Below, one piece after another: positions 7,809-15,937 of a DNA stretch of 23,869 bases. Made by a program: the position numbers and the translations under genes. The notes under the pieces are model-generated. The model did no database searches. It saw only the letters and a list, made by a program, of their open reading frames with translations, and was not told the DNA's origin. How positions within the stretch are numbered: position 1 is the stretch's first letter; the number at the start of each line of letters is the position of its first letter. This stretch comes from SURF-21 sp964529285 (GTDB lineage: Bacteria; Actinomycetota; Geothermincolia; Geothermincolales; RBG-13-55-18): NCBI GenBank assembly GCA_964529285.1, contig CAZGWK010000052.1, forward strand, positions 1 to 23,869, read 5' to 3'.

Positions 7809-8165
7809 ATGAACGAGAGCACCATGTCCATTCTGCTCATCGTGGGCTTGATCGTTATTTTTTACTTCATGCTCATCAGGCCGCAGCAGAAGCGCATGCG
7901 CCAGCAGGTGGAATTGATGAACAACCTGCGCGAGGGGGACGATGTAGTGACCTCGTCCGGCATCTACGGCAGCATAAGCGAGATCGAGGAGGAGACCGTG
8001 CTGCTGGAGATCTCCGAGGACGTGGAGGTCAGGGTGGCCAAGAGCGCCATCTCGCGCACTTTTAGCGCACACGAGGAGGCGGAGGAGGAGCCCGGGGAAG
8101 AGGAAGAAGCGGAAAGCGCCGAAGAACCCGAGGATTCCGGCGATACGTCGAAGGAAGAAGATTAG
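7809..8165 (+). CDS. yajC: Preprotein translocase accessory subunit YajC
   Basis: YajC is a small single-span membrane protein that joins SecDF and SecYEG. The 118-residue protein has one hydrophobic helix (about residues 7-25) followed by the signature IRPQQKRMRQQ, then GDDVVTSSGIYGSI and a small beta domain. The last 31 residues are extremely acidic: 18 Glu/Asp and one Lys. By family topology this tail is cytoplasmic. The gene lies 41 bases after tgt, the conserved tgt-yajC-secD order, and 188 bases before secD. Confidence 0.94.
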   Translation: MNESTMSILLIVGLIVIFYFMLIRPQQKRMRQQVELMNNLREGDDVVTSSGIYGSISEIEEETVLLEISEDVEVRVAKSAISRTFSAHEEAEEEPGEEEEAESAEEPEDSGDTSKEED

Positions 8166-8353
8166 GCGGGGAGCACGTGATTTCCGCGCCCGCGGCTGCC
8201 TTCCACCTGTATGATGAGCGAATATCAAGCCGGCTTTAGGCCGCACCAGGCAGGGAAGCCGTGAGTCCCAGGGAAGGTGCCTGCACCCCCTTCAACGAAC
8301 GAAAAAAGCGGTTAACCGGGGTATAAGAGCGTGAGCGAAACCGGAGGCGAGAT
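8166..8353 (+). other. Structured leader between yajC and secD
   Basis: I see no convincing gene. Hairpin-forming segments include CGGC/GCCG around TTTAG (8231-8243 region), GGTG/CACC near 8276-8287, and the palindrome CGGTTAACCG near 8309-8318. TATAAG at 8322-8327 resembles a -10 box but lacks a good -35. Short frames exist, for example 17 codons from ATG 8211, but without a good ribosome binding site. The secD ribosome binding site GGAGG lies at 8343-8347. Confidence 0.4.
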
Positions 8354-9742
8354 TTGAAAAAGAGTAGAGCCATAGCGTATATCGCGGCGGTGGTGGCGGT
8401 GCTCGCGATAATGTACACATTTATCATCGTCTACGGCCTCTCTCCCAAGCTCGGGCTGGACCTCGAGGGAGGCGTGAGCGTCACCCTGCAGGCACTGGGC
8501 GACGCCGACAAGGAACAGATCGAAAAGGCAGCGGACATCGTGCGCAACCGCGTCGACGCCCTGGGACTGGCCGAACCGGTAGTCGCCGCCCAGGGCGACA
8601 ACCGCATCCTGGTGCAGATACCCGGCGTCCAGGACACCGAGAGGGTCCTCTCCATCATCGGCAGCACGGCCCAGCTGCAGTTCCGCGAGGTACTCGAGGT
8701 GCTCGCGCCCGGGGACGAGAATTACGATAGCGCGGAGATCACGGTACCCGATCCCAACGACCTGGAGACCTACCAGGCTCTAAAAGACCAGGAGATCGTA
8801 CTCAGCGAGGAAAGCCCTGATGGGGAGATTCTCAAGGTGCGCCTGGGCCCCACGCGCCTTACCGGGGACATCATAGAGTCGGCGGAGGCGGCGGTTGACG
8901 AAGAGAACGCTGGATACAGGATCGTCTTCCAACTCACTGGCGAGGCTACCCCTGAATTCGCCGCCCTCACGGAGGAGTTGCTGGGCAAGCAGCTGGCCAT
9001 CGTCCTGGACTACAACCTCGAATCTTACCCCACCGTGCAGAGCCCCATAGATACAGGGGACGGCGAGATAACCGGCGACTTCACGCGCGAGGAGGCGCGC
9101 GACCTCGCACTGGTGCTCAAGATGGGTGCCTTGCCGGTGGAGTTCGAGCCGGACCCGCTGCTTGAGAGCATCAGCGCCACCCTGGGCCGCGACTCCCTGC
9201 GCCAGGGGCTGTTGGCAGGCCTACTGGGGCTCATCCTCGTAATGCTGTTCATGCTCGCGATATACCGTGGTCTGGGTATCGTGACCACTCTATCCCTACT
9301 GGTCTTCGGGCTGTTCGTGTACGGTATCATATGCCTTCTCGGCCAGTTGATCGACTGGCAGCTGACCCTGGCGGGGATAGCCGGTATCGTGGTTTCGATA
9401 GGTATCTCGGCCGATTCCAGCGTGGTGTACTTCGAGCGTCTCAAGGAGGAAGTGCGGGACGGCAAAACCCTGCGATCCTCGGCGGACCGTGCCTACAAGT
9501 CCGCCTTCCGCACCATCATCGCCGCCGATACTGCCACCTTCATCACCGCCTTTATACTGTGGATACTGGCCATGGGCTCGGTGAAAGGTTTTGCTTTCAC
9601 CCTGGGTATCGCCACCATACTCGACGTGGTCATATCCTATTTCTTCACCCATCCGGCCGTATCCCTGCTCTCCCGCATGCAGGTATACAACAAGCCGCGC
9701 TTCGTGGGAGTGGGACGCGAGCTGCAGGGAAGTGAAACCTGA
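8354..9742 (+). CDS. secD: Protein translocase subunit SecD (TTG start)
   Basis: SecD is an RND-type membrane protein that uses the proton-motive force to pull exported proteins across the membrane. The 462-residue protein has an N-terminal membrane helix (about 8-28), the motif GLDLEGGVSVTLQ at the start of the extracytoplasmic domain, NRVDALGLAEPVV, then five C-terminal membrane helices from about residue 285 with GIVVSIGISADSSVVYFERLKEE, the functionally important TM4 region. TTG 8354 gives the expected KKSRAIAY start and sits 6 bases after GGAGG, so the rare start is well supported. The stop overlaps the secF start (TGATG). Confidence 0.96.
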   Translation: MKKSRAIAYIAAVVAVLAIMYTFIIVYGLSPKLGLDLEGGVSVTLQALGDADKEQIEKAADIVRNRVDALGLAEPVVAAQGDNRILVQIPGVQDTERVLSIIGSTAQLQFREVLEVLAPGDENYDSAEITVPDPNDLETYQALKDQEIVLSEESPDGEILKVRLGPTRLTGDIIESAEAAVDEENAGYRIVFQLTGEATPEFAALTEELLGKQLAIVLDYNLESYPTVQSPIDTGDGEITGDFTREEARDLALVLKMGALPVEFEPDPLLESISATLGRDSLRQGLLAGLLGLILVMLFMLAIYRGLGIVTTLSLLVFGLFVYGIICLLGQLIDWQLTLAGIAGIVVSIGISADSSVVYFERLKEEVRDGKTLRSSADRAYKSAFRTIIAADTATFITAFILWILAMGSVKGFAFTLGIATILDVVISYFFTHPAVSLLSRMQVYNKPRFVGVGRELQGSET

Positions 9743-10980
9743 TGTTCGTGCGGGGCAGGGAGGTTAAGTTCAACCTCATCGGGGCCAAGGGCCTTTCCAG
9801 GCCCAACATCTTCTGGTTCGCTTTTTCCGGGACGCTCATCGTCCTCTCTATGATCGTTCTGCTGGTAATGGGCATAAACCTGGGAATAGAGTTCAGGGGC
9901 GGATACCTGCTCAAAGCGCAGCTGGAAAAACCGGCCGATGTCGAGGAAGTGCGCGGCATCCTGGCTGCATACGCCGACGATGGTCTCGACGAAAGCATAG
10001 TGCAGACCGGAGAGTCGGAGACCGGCCCCGTGCTCATCCTGCGCATGCCCTATATCGAGGACAGCCAGGCGCGAAAGGCTGCCATAGATGCGGTGACGGC
10101 AGAGATAGACGCACTGTACGGTATCGAGGAGATCCTGCAAGAGGAACAGGTAGGCTCGGAGTGGGGCCGCGAGGTGAGCAGCAAGGCGCTCATAGCCCTG
10201 GCCGTCTTCCTGGTGGTCATCCTCATCTACATCACCCTCCGCCTGGAGTTCAAGATGGCGGTCACGGCGATCGTCGCCCTCATCCACGACGCCTTGATAA
10301 CCGTGGGGATATATTCGCTCACCGGACGGCAGGTCACGCCGGTCACCGTCATCGCCTTCCTGACCATACTGGGGTATTCCCTCTACGACACCATCGTGGT
10401 CTTCGACCGCGTGGAGGAGAACTCGAACCTCATGGCCCGCTCGGGAAGGGTTTCCTACGCGGACATCGTAAACGAGAGCGTGAACCAGACCCTCATGCGC
10501 TCCATAGGTACCACGCTCACCACCCTGTTGCCCATCTTAACCATACTCATATTCGGCGGCGAAACCCTCAAGGACTTCGCCTTCGCTCTTTTACTCGGCG
10601 TCCTGCTGGGAGCATATTCATCCATCTTCATCGCCTCTACCTGTCTGGCCATATGGAAAGAGAGAGAGCCACGCTATGCCGCGGTGCGCGAGAAAGTAGA
10701 GGCCAGGGGAGCGAAGGAAGCGATACTGGTCTCTAAACCAGCGGCAGCAGCCGCGTCCGCGGGCAGGGGCAAGAAAGCAGAAACCGCGCCGCCGGACGAA
10801 GTGGATGTGGAAGAGGAGAAGGAGGCGGTACCGGTGAAGTCCAAGGAAAAGGCGAAGGATAAGCCGAAGCCCGCCGCGAAAGCGGCTGCATCAAAGGGAG
10901 CGACCCCGGCTCAGCGCAAGAAGACCACCACCAAAGGCCCGAGCGGCGGCAAGAAAAAAAAGAAAAAAAAGAAGAAGTAA
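9742..10980 (+). CDS. secF: Protein translocase subunit SecF with a long lysine-rich tail
   Basis: SecF is the partner of SecD. Residues 1-320 form the core: first membrane helix near residues 25-47, the GIEFRGGYLL motif, and five C-terminal helices with LGYSLYDTIVVFDRVEEN. The 412-residue length exceeds a typical SecF because of a tail of about 90 residues. Its last 50 residues hold 20 Lys, one Arg and only two acidic residues, and it ends in nine consecutive lysines. Lysine-rich SecF extensions occur in Gram-positive high-G+C bacteria. Both SecF termini are cytoplasmic. It starts on the last base of the secD stop codon. Confidence 0.96.
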   Translation: MFVRGREVKFNLIGAKGLSRPNIFWFAFSGTLIVLSMIVLLVMGINLGIEFRGGYLLKAQLEKPADVEEVRGILAAYADDGLDESIVQTGESETGPVLILRMPYIEDSQARKAAIDAVTAEIDALYGIEEILQEEQVGSEWGREVSSKALIALAVFLVVILIYITLRLEFKMAVTAIVALIHDALITVGIYSLTGRQVTPVTVIAFLTILGYSLYDTIVVFDRVEENSNLMARSGRVSYADIVNESVNQTLMRSIGTTLTTLLPILTILIFGGETLKDFAFALLLGVLLGAYSSIFIASTCLAIWKEREPRYAAVREKVEARGAKEAILVSKPAAAAASAGRGKKAETAPPDEVDVEEEKEAVPVKSKEKAKDKPKPAAKAAASKGATPAQRKKTTTKGPSGGKKKKKKKKK

Positions 10981-11090
10981 ACCCCCGGGCCAGTCGGGAG
11001 CTTATAGCCAGGAAAGTCGCCACTTACCCTTTACCAACGCCGCGGGCCTGTCCCCCACTTTCTCCGCGATCGCCATGCAATACGGCTCAA

Positions 11091-11120
11091 GTATTCCGGG
11101 CGTGCCGGGAAGTGGAATAC
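11091..11120 (+). promoter_or_regulatory. Inverted repeat upstream of rel
   Basis: GTATTCC (11091-11097) and GGAATAC (11114-11120) are perfect 7-base inverted repeats around a 16-base loop that itself contains CCGG twice. No T-run follows, so this is not an intrinsic terminator. It lies in the 245-base secF-rel gap and could be an operator or RNA stem. No gene is visible in that gap. Confidence 0.35.
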
Positions 11121-11153
11121 GGGGGATCGCCACTACCAACTGGTCATTTTCAC

Positions 11154-11193
11154 TTGATATATGGCAATATCAAATATATGGGAGAGATATAAG
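11154..11193 (+). promoter_or_regulatory. A+T-rich palindrome and candidate rel promoter
   Basis: TTGATAT (11154-11160) and ATATCAA (11167-11173) form a perfect inverted repeat with a 6-base spacer in an otherwise G+C-rich gap. TTGATA could be a -35 box, with TATATG (11175-11180, spacing 15) as -10; TATAAG (11188-11193) is an alternative -10. A promoter here would serve rel-dtd. The palindrome would place a regulator directly over it. Confidence 0.4.
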
Positions 11194-11225
11194 AGAAGAG
11201 GCAGGAATGTGGCGGGAGGAGCGCA

Positions 11226-13415
11226 TTGTCCCAGTCCATCGATTCGCTTATCCAGAAAGCCAGGTCTTATAACGGCAAAGGGGATACCCGGGTGATCCGG
11301 GAGGCCTACGAATTCGCGCGTACCCACCACGCACAGCAGAGACGGCGCAGCGGCGATGACTTCATCCTTCACCCCCTGGGGGTCGCTCATATCCTGGCCG
11401 ATATGCAGATGGACGAGACAACCCTGGCAGCGGCCCTCCTGCACGATGTGGTAGAGGACACCGAGATATCCCTGGAGGAAGTGCAGGACAGGTTCGGAGC
11501 CGAGGTGGCGGAGATCATCGACGGTGTGACCAAGCTGGACCGCATATCCTTCGCTAACCGCGAGCAGGAGCAGGCGGAGAACTTCCGCAAGATGTTCGTG
11601 GCCATGGCCCGCGATATCCGCGTCGTCATCATCAAGCTGGCGGACAGGCTGGATAACATGAAGACCATAGGGCATCTGTCCGAGGACAAACAGCGCGAAA
11701 AAGCAAGGGAGACTCTGGAGATATACGCGCCACTCGCCCACCGTCTGGGCATATCCCAACTCAAGTGGCAGCTCGAGGACCTCTCCTTCGCCACGCTCTA
11801 TCCCCTGCGTTTCCAGGAGATCGTACAGATGGTCAACCAGCGCGGTCCCGAGCGCAAGGAATACATGAAGCAGGTGGAAAGGGAACTGCAGGGACAGCTG
11901 AAACAGTCGCACGTAAAGGCGGAGATAAGTGGACGGGTGAAGCACTATTACAGCATCTTCATCAAGATGAAAGAGCAGGGCAAGCAGTTCGACGAGATAT
12001 ACGACCTCTTTGCCGTGCGGGTCGTGACCGGCTCTAAGGAGGATTGCTATACCGTCATGGGCATCGTCCATTCTCTGTGGCATCCCGTGCCGGGACGAAT
12101 AAAGGATTATATCGCCAAACCCCGGTTCGGGATCTACCAGAGCCTGCACACCACGGTCATCGGGCCGCAGGGCAGGCCACTGGAGATACAGATACGCACC
12201 AGCGATATGCACCGCACCGCGGAATACGGCATCGCCGCACACTGGCGTTACAAGGAGGCGCAGCGCTCCAAGGACCGCATCCGCGAGAGGCTGGCCTGGA
12301 TAAAGCGCATCGTGGAATGGCAGAGGGACCTGGAGGATCCCCAGGAGTTCATGGACAGCCTGCGTATTGACCTCTTCGAGGACGAGGTCTTCGTGTTCAC
12401 CCCCAAAGGCGACGTCATCGACCTCCCGCGTGGGTCAACCCCCATAGATTTCGCCTATTCCATCCATACCGAGATAGGCCACCGCTGTGTGGGTGCGAAG
12501 GTCAACGACCGCCTGGTCCCCCTGGAGTACAAGCTGCGCAACGGCGATATCGTCTCCATAATAACTTCCAAAACCTCTCCCGGCCCCTCCAAGGACTGGA
12601 TGAATGTCGTGCAGACAACACGTGCCAGGACCAAGATCAGGCAATGGTTCACAAAGGAGAGGCGTTTCGAGGACGTGCAGGAGGGCAAAGAGGTGCTGGT
12701 GAAGGCCATGCGCAAAGCCCGCCTGCCCGTACAGAGGGTCCTGGGCTCGGACCTGCTGGAGGGGATCACCCGCGACGAATACAGCTTCGTATCGCTGGAC
12801 GACCTGTATGCGAGCATCGGGGCGGGCAAGACCTCAGCTCAACAGGTGGTGAATCACCTTAACGCCCTCCTCGAGCCGGAGGTCGAAGCGCCGGGGGAGA
12901 AGGAGGTAACGCCGCGCCGCCGGCGACGTCCCCCGGCTTATACCAAGGGGGTGAAGGTGGAGGACGTGGACAACGTGCTGGTGCGCATAGCCCACTGCTG
13001 CAACCCCGTTCCTTACGATAATATCGTCGGTTTCGTCACCCGGGGGCGGGGGGTTTCCGTGCACCGCGCCGATTGCCCCAATGCCGCGCATATGGCCGAG
13101 CAGGACTACCGCAAGATCGATGTGAGCTGGGATACGGAGCAGCCCACCTCCTTCCAGGTGGAGATATGCGTGGAGTCCATGGACCGGCCCAGGTTGCTGC
13201 GCGACATAACCACCATAATGGGTGAATATCACGTGAACATCCTCTCGGCCACCATGAACATAAACCGGGAGAACGTCAACGTGAGCCGCTTCGTCTTCGA
13301 GCTCTCCAATATCGCCCATCTCGAGGATATCCTGCGCAATGTCCGCAAAGTGGATTCCGTGTACAACGCGTACCGGGTAGTACCGGGGAGGATGACGTGG
13401 ATGCCATCCCCCTGA
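11226..13415 (+). CDS. rel: Bifunctional (p)ppGpp synthetase/hydrolase Rel (TTG start)
   Basis: Rel makes and degrades the stringent-response alarmone on stalled ribosomes. The hydrolase HD domain is intact (His49, His73-Asp74, Glu77-Asp78, Asp140, Asn144), although LADRLDNMKT has Asp where His is common between Arg and Asn. In the synthetase domain Asp260 (IYDLFAVR) and Glu320 (LEIQIRT) are present. R291-I-K-D294 is the RxKD motif of bifunctional enzymes rather than the ExDD of RelA. Then come the TGS domain (about 375-440), a helical region, the Cys-rich segment AHCCNPVPYDNIVGF and a C-terminal ACT domain. The 729-residue length is normal. TTG 11226 is preceded by GGGAGGA. Also called relA. 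Confidence 0.97.
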   Translation: MSQSIDSLIQKARSYNGKGDTRVIREAYEFARTHHAQQRRRSGDDFILHPLGVAHILADMQMDETTLAAALLHDVVEDTEISLEEVQDRFGAEVAEIIDGVTKLDRISFANREQEQAENFRKMFVAMARDIRVVIIKLADRLDNMKTIGHLSEDKQREKARETLEIYAPLAHRLGISQLKWQLEDLSFATLYPLRFQEIVQMVNQRGPERKEYMKQVERELQGQLKQSHVKAEISGRVKHYYSIFIKMKEQGKQFDEIYDLFAVRVVTGSKEDCYTVMGIVHSLWHPVPGRIKDYIAKPRFGIYQSLHTTVIGPQGRPLEIQIRTSDMHRTAEYGIAAHWRYKEAQRSKDRIRERLAWIKRIVEWQRDLEDPQEFMDSLRIDLFEDEVFVFTPKGDVIDLPRGSTPIDFAYSIHTEIGHRCVGAKVNDRLVPLEYKLRNGDIVSIITSKTSPGPSKDWMNVVQTTRARTKIRQWFTKERRFEDVQEGKEVLVKAMRKARLPVQRVLGSDLLEGITRDEYSFVSLDDLYASIGAGKTSAQQVVNHLNALLEPEVEAPGEKEVTPRRRRRPPAYTKGVKVEDVDNVLVRIAHCCNPVPYDNIVGFVTRGRGVSVHRADCPNAAHMAEQDYRKIDVSWDTEQPTSFQVEICVESMDRPRLLRDITTIMGEYHVNILSATMNINRENVNVSRFVFELSNIAHLEDILRNVRKVDSVYNAYRVVPGRMTWMPSP

Positions 13416-13443
13416 AGTGGGCGCAGACGCGAAAGGGACATCC

Positions 13444-13881
13444 ATGAGGGCGCTGCTTCAAAGGATCTCAGCATGCAGGGTGAAAGTTGACGACCGTGAG
13501 GTGTCCCGTTCTGGCCCCGGCCTCCTGGTGCTCCTGGGGATATCCGCCGAAGACGACGAAAAAGACGTCGATTTCATCGTGAGTAAAATCTTAAACCTGC
13601 GCATATTCGACGATGAAGAGGGCAAGTTAAACCTGTCACTTGCCGAGGTGGGAGGGGAACTCATGGTCGTATCGCAATTCACCCTTTACGGCGATACGCG
13701 CAAGGGCAGGCGGCCCAGCTTTATAAAGGCGGCGGAACCGGAGCGGGCACAGGAGCTGTACGAGGCGGCATGCGAGCGTTTCGCCGCCGCGGGTTTTCCG
13801 CCCGCCAGGGGCGTCTTTCAGGCACACATGGAGATCGAGCTCGCAGCTGACGGCCCCGTTACCCTCATGTTGGAATCGTGA
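13444..13881 (+). CDS. dtd: D-aminoacyl-tRNA deacylase
   Basis: Dtd removes D-amino acids, and glycine wrongly attached to tRNA-Ala, from tRNA. The 145-residue protein starts MRALLQRIS and has the family motif SQFTLYGDTRKGRRPSF and the Gly137-Pro138 motif (GPVT) at the usual position near the C-terminus. ATG 13444 follows AAAGGGA and gives the standard length; an in-frame start at 13417 would add 9 residues. It lies 28 bases after rel, the common rel-dtd pairing, and probably shares its transcript. Confidence 0.97.
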   Translation: MRALLQRISACRVKVDDREVSRSGPGLLVLLGISAEDDEKDVDFIVSKILNLRIFDDEEGKLNLSLAEVGGELMVVSQFTLYGDTRKGRRPSFIKAAEPERAQELYEAACERFAAAGFPPARGVFQAHMEIELAADGPVTLMLES

Positions 13882-13918
13882 AGGATGGGCGGTAAAATCG
13901 ATATATTCTACCCCGTAC

Positions 13919-13948
13919 TTTAAGCGTGATCGCGATAGAGGTTATAAT
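13919..13948 (+). promoter_or_regulatory. Sigma-A-type promoter upstream of the MBL hydrolase
   Basis: A perfect TATAAT (13943-13948) lies 18 bases after TTTAAG (13919-13924), in the 97-base gap after dtd. Transcription would start near 13955, leaving a short leader with GGGGAG before ATG 13979. It would drive the hydrolase, hisS and aspS. Confidence 0.55.
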
Positions 13949-13978
13949 CTCCCTAATCAAAAGGGGAGTTGAGCGCAC

Positions 13979-14614
13979 ATGCAAGTGGAAAGACTGACCA
14001 TCGGGATGCTGGCCACGAATTGCTACATCGTAGCGCCGGACAAGCGCGGGCCGGCCGTAGTGATCGACCCCGCGGGGGAGATAAAATCCATCGTATCGCG
14101 GCTGCACAGAGATGAACTGGATTGCGTGGGCATACTCTGTACGCACGGGCACGTGGACCACATGGCCGGCGCAGGGCCGCTGAGCGACGCGGTGGGAGCC
14201 CCCGTGTATATTCACGAGGAAGATGCCGGGGCACTGGCCAGCCCGCGCACCAAGCTGATAGGGTTGGCGGGAGGGGTAATGGCCACCCGCCCGCGCAAGG
14301 TACATTATCTGGACGACGGCGATAAGGTCGAGGTCGGGGAACTGGTCCTGGAGGTGCTGCATACCCCCGGGCATACTCCCGGTGGGATCAGCTTTTATAC
14401 GCCCGGTTACCTGTTCTGCGGCGATCTTATATTCCAAGGCTCCATCGGCAGGACCGATCTGCGCGGGGGTTCGCTGCAAGCGCTGCTGCGCGCGCTGAAA
14501 GAGAAAGTCTGGGACCTGCCAGACGATACTGGCATCATGCCCGGGCACGGTCCGGAGACCACCCTGGGAGAGGAAAAGGCACACAATCCCTTCCTCAGGG
14601 GTTTGAGCGAGTAG
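13979..14614 (+). CDS. Metallo-beta-lactamase-fold hydrolase (glyoxalase II-like)
   Basis: This is a 211-residue MBL-fold hydrolase of the glyoxalase II/YcbL type, predicted cytosolic and binding two metals. The signature THGHVDH (His56, His58, Asp60, His61) is followed by LHTPGHTPGG, the bridging Asp in FCGDLIFQGSIGRTDL, and the last metal His in IMPGHGPET. The substrate is unknown; hydroxyacylglutathione or other thioesters are family possibilities. The position beside rel-dtd and hisS is conserved in several Firmicutes and gives no clear functional hint. ATG 13979 follows GGGGAG. Confidence 0.92.
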   Translation: MQVERLTIGMLATNCYIVAPDKRGPAVVIDPAGEIKSIVSRLHRDELDCVGILCTHGHVDHMAGAGPLSDAVGAPVYIHEEDAGALASPRTKLIGLAGGVMATRPRKVHYLDDGDKVEVGELVLEVLHTPGHTPGGISFYTPGYLFCGDLIFQGSIGRTDLRGGSLQALLRALKEKVWDLPDDTGIMPGHGPETTLGEEKAHNPFLRGLSE

Positions 14615-14652
14615 TGATAAGGCCGGCAGTCAGGCCGGGGACCGGAAAGGAT

Positions 14653-15927
14653 ATGTTTTTGGAGATCAAAGCCCCCAAGGGGACTGCGGACATCCTGCCG
14701 CCCGAGAGCGAGCGTTGGCGCCGGGTGGCGGAGAGAGGAACCGGGCTCTTCCGTACCTACGGCTACCGCGAGATCATCCTTCCCATCATGGAATACACCG
14801 AGGTGTTCGCACGCGGCATAGGCCGGGGCACGGACATCGTCCAGAAGGAGATGTTCACCTTCAGCGACAAGGGCGGTCGCAGCCTGACCCTGCGCCCGGA
14901 GGCAACGGCTGGGGTGGCCCGGGCCTTCGTGCAGCACCACCTGGACAAAGCGGGGTTACCGGTTAAGCTTTATTACCAGGGGCCCATGTTCCGACACGAG
15001 CGCCCGCAGGCGGGACGCTACCGCCAGTTCCGTCAGTTGGGTGTCGAGCTCATCGGATCGCCGCACCCTGGCGCGGATGCCGAGGTAATCCTGGTATGCA
15101 GCGAGTTCTTCTCCCTGCTGGAGGTAGATACGGACCTGGTCATAAACAGCGTGGGCGACGCGAATTGCCGCCCCGCGTACGTCGAGGCTCTAAAAGAGTA
15201 CCTCGAGGAAAACAAGGAATACCTGTGCGGGGATTGCAGGCGGCGCATGGCGGAGAACCCGCTGCGCGTACTGGACTGCAAGGTGGAAGGCTGCGGCGAG
15301 GTCATAACTGGAGCCCCAGGACTGCGGGAATTCCTGTGCCCGGCGTGCCGGGAACACTTCGATGCAGTAATGGAACATCTCAAATCGGCGTGCGTGCCTT
15401 TCCGCGAGGACGAACACCTGGTACGGGGGCTCGATTACTATACCCGCACTGTGTTCGAATTCCAGGATCCGCAGGCGGGAGCGCAGAACGCGCTTGCCGC
15501 GGGCGGCAGGTACGATAACCTCGTCGAGGAACTGGGCGGAAGGCATACACCGGCAACCGGGTTTTCCATCGGCATGGAGCGGGTCATACTGGCCGGACCG
15601 CGAGTGGAGGCAGGGGGCGACGCGGGCGTTTACGTCATGGCCATCGGGGAAAAGGCCCGTGGCAAAGCCTTCCTCGCGGCATATAAGCTGCGCGGCGCGG
15701 GCATAAGGACTGAACTGGACCACATGGGACGCAGCCCCAAAGCACAGATGCGCGAGGCGGACCGCGGCGGTTTCGCGTGCAGCGTGATCATCGGCGAGGA
15801 AGAACTGGGGGGCGGTTATTATACCCTGCGCAACATGAATGAAGGGGAACAGGAGCGCGTGGAGGAGAGCGACCTGGTGGATACGGTGAGGATGAGCCTG
15901 GCGAGATGGAAGGAGCAAGACCTTTGA
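14653..15927 (+). CDS. hisS: Histidyl-tRNA synthetase
   Basis: This class II synthetase attaches histidine to tRNA-His. The 424-residue form starts before IKAPKGTADILPPE. Motif 2 is MFRHERPQAGRYRQF, the histidine-binding segments are GLDYYTRTVFEF and AAGGRYDNL, and motif 3 is TGFSIGMERV. The anticodon-binding domain runs from about residue 325. An insertion with CGDC, DCKVEGC and CPAC resembles the Cys-rich, probably zinc-binding insert of many Gram-positive HisRS. The start is uncertain: GTG 14614 overlaps the upstream stop, ATG 14653 has a crowded AAGG, and TTG 14659 has AAGGA at better spacing. Confidence 0.96.
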   Translation: MFLEIKAPKGTADILPPESERWRRVAERGTGLFRTYGYREIILPIMEYTEVFARGIGRGTDIVQKEMFTFSDKGGRSLTLRPEATAGVARAFVQHHLDKAGLPVKLYYQGPMFRHERPQAGRYRQFRQLGVELIGSPHPGADAEVILVCSEFFSLLEVDTDLVINSVGDANCRPAYVEALKEYLEENKEYLCGDCRRRMAENPLRVLDCKVEGCGEVITGAPGLREFLCPACREHFDAVMEHLKSACVPFREDEHLVRGLDYYTRTVFEFQDPQAGAQNALAAGGRYDNLVEELGGRHTPATGFSIGMERVILAGPRVEAGGDAGVYVMAIGEKARGKAFLAAYKLRGAGIRTELDHMGRSPKAQMREADRGGFACSVIIGEEELGGGYYTLRNMNEGEQERVEESDLVDTVRMSLARWKEQDL

Positions 15928-15937
15928 GGATCAGGAG

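Noticed and set aside
8240..8290. GGGAAGCCGTGAGTCC resembling part of a cobalamin riboswitch
   Set aside because: The B12-box and the other conserved blocks are missing, and secD is not a known cobalamin-regulated gene.
11133..12242. 369-codon minus-strand frame opposite rel
   Set aside because: Antisense to conserved Rel domains, with a His/Leu-rich composition typical of shadow frames in G+C-rich DNA.
14614..14652. GTG start for HisRS overlapping the upstream stop
   Set aside because: It adds 13 residues of non-family sequence; the conserved region starts right after ATG 14653 or TTG 14659.
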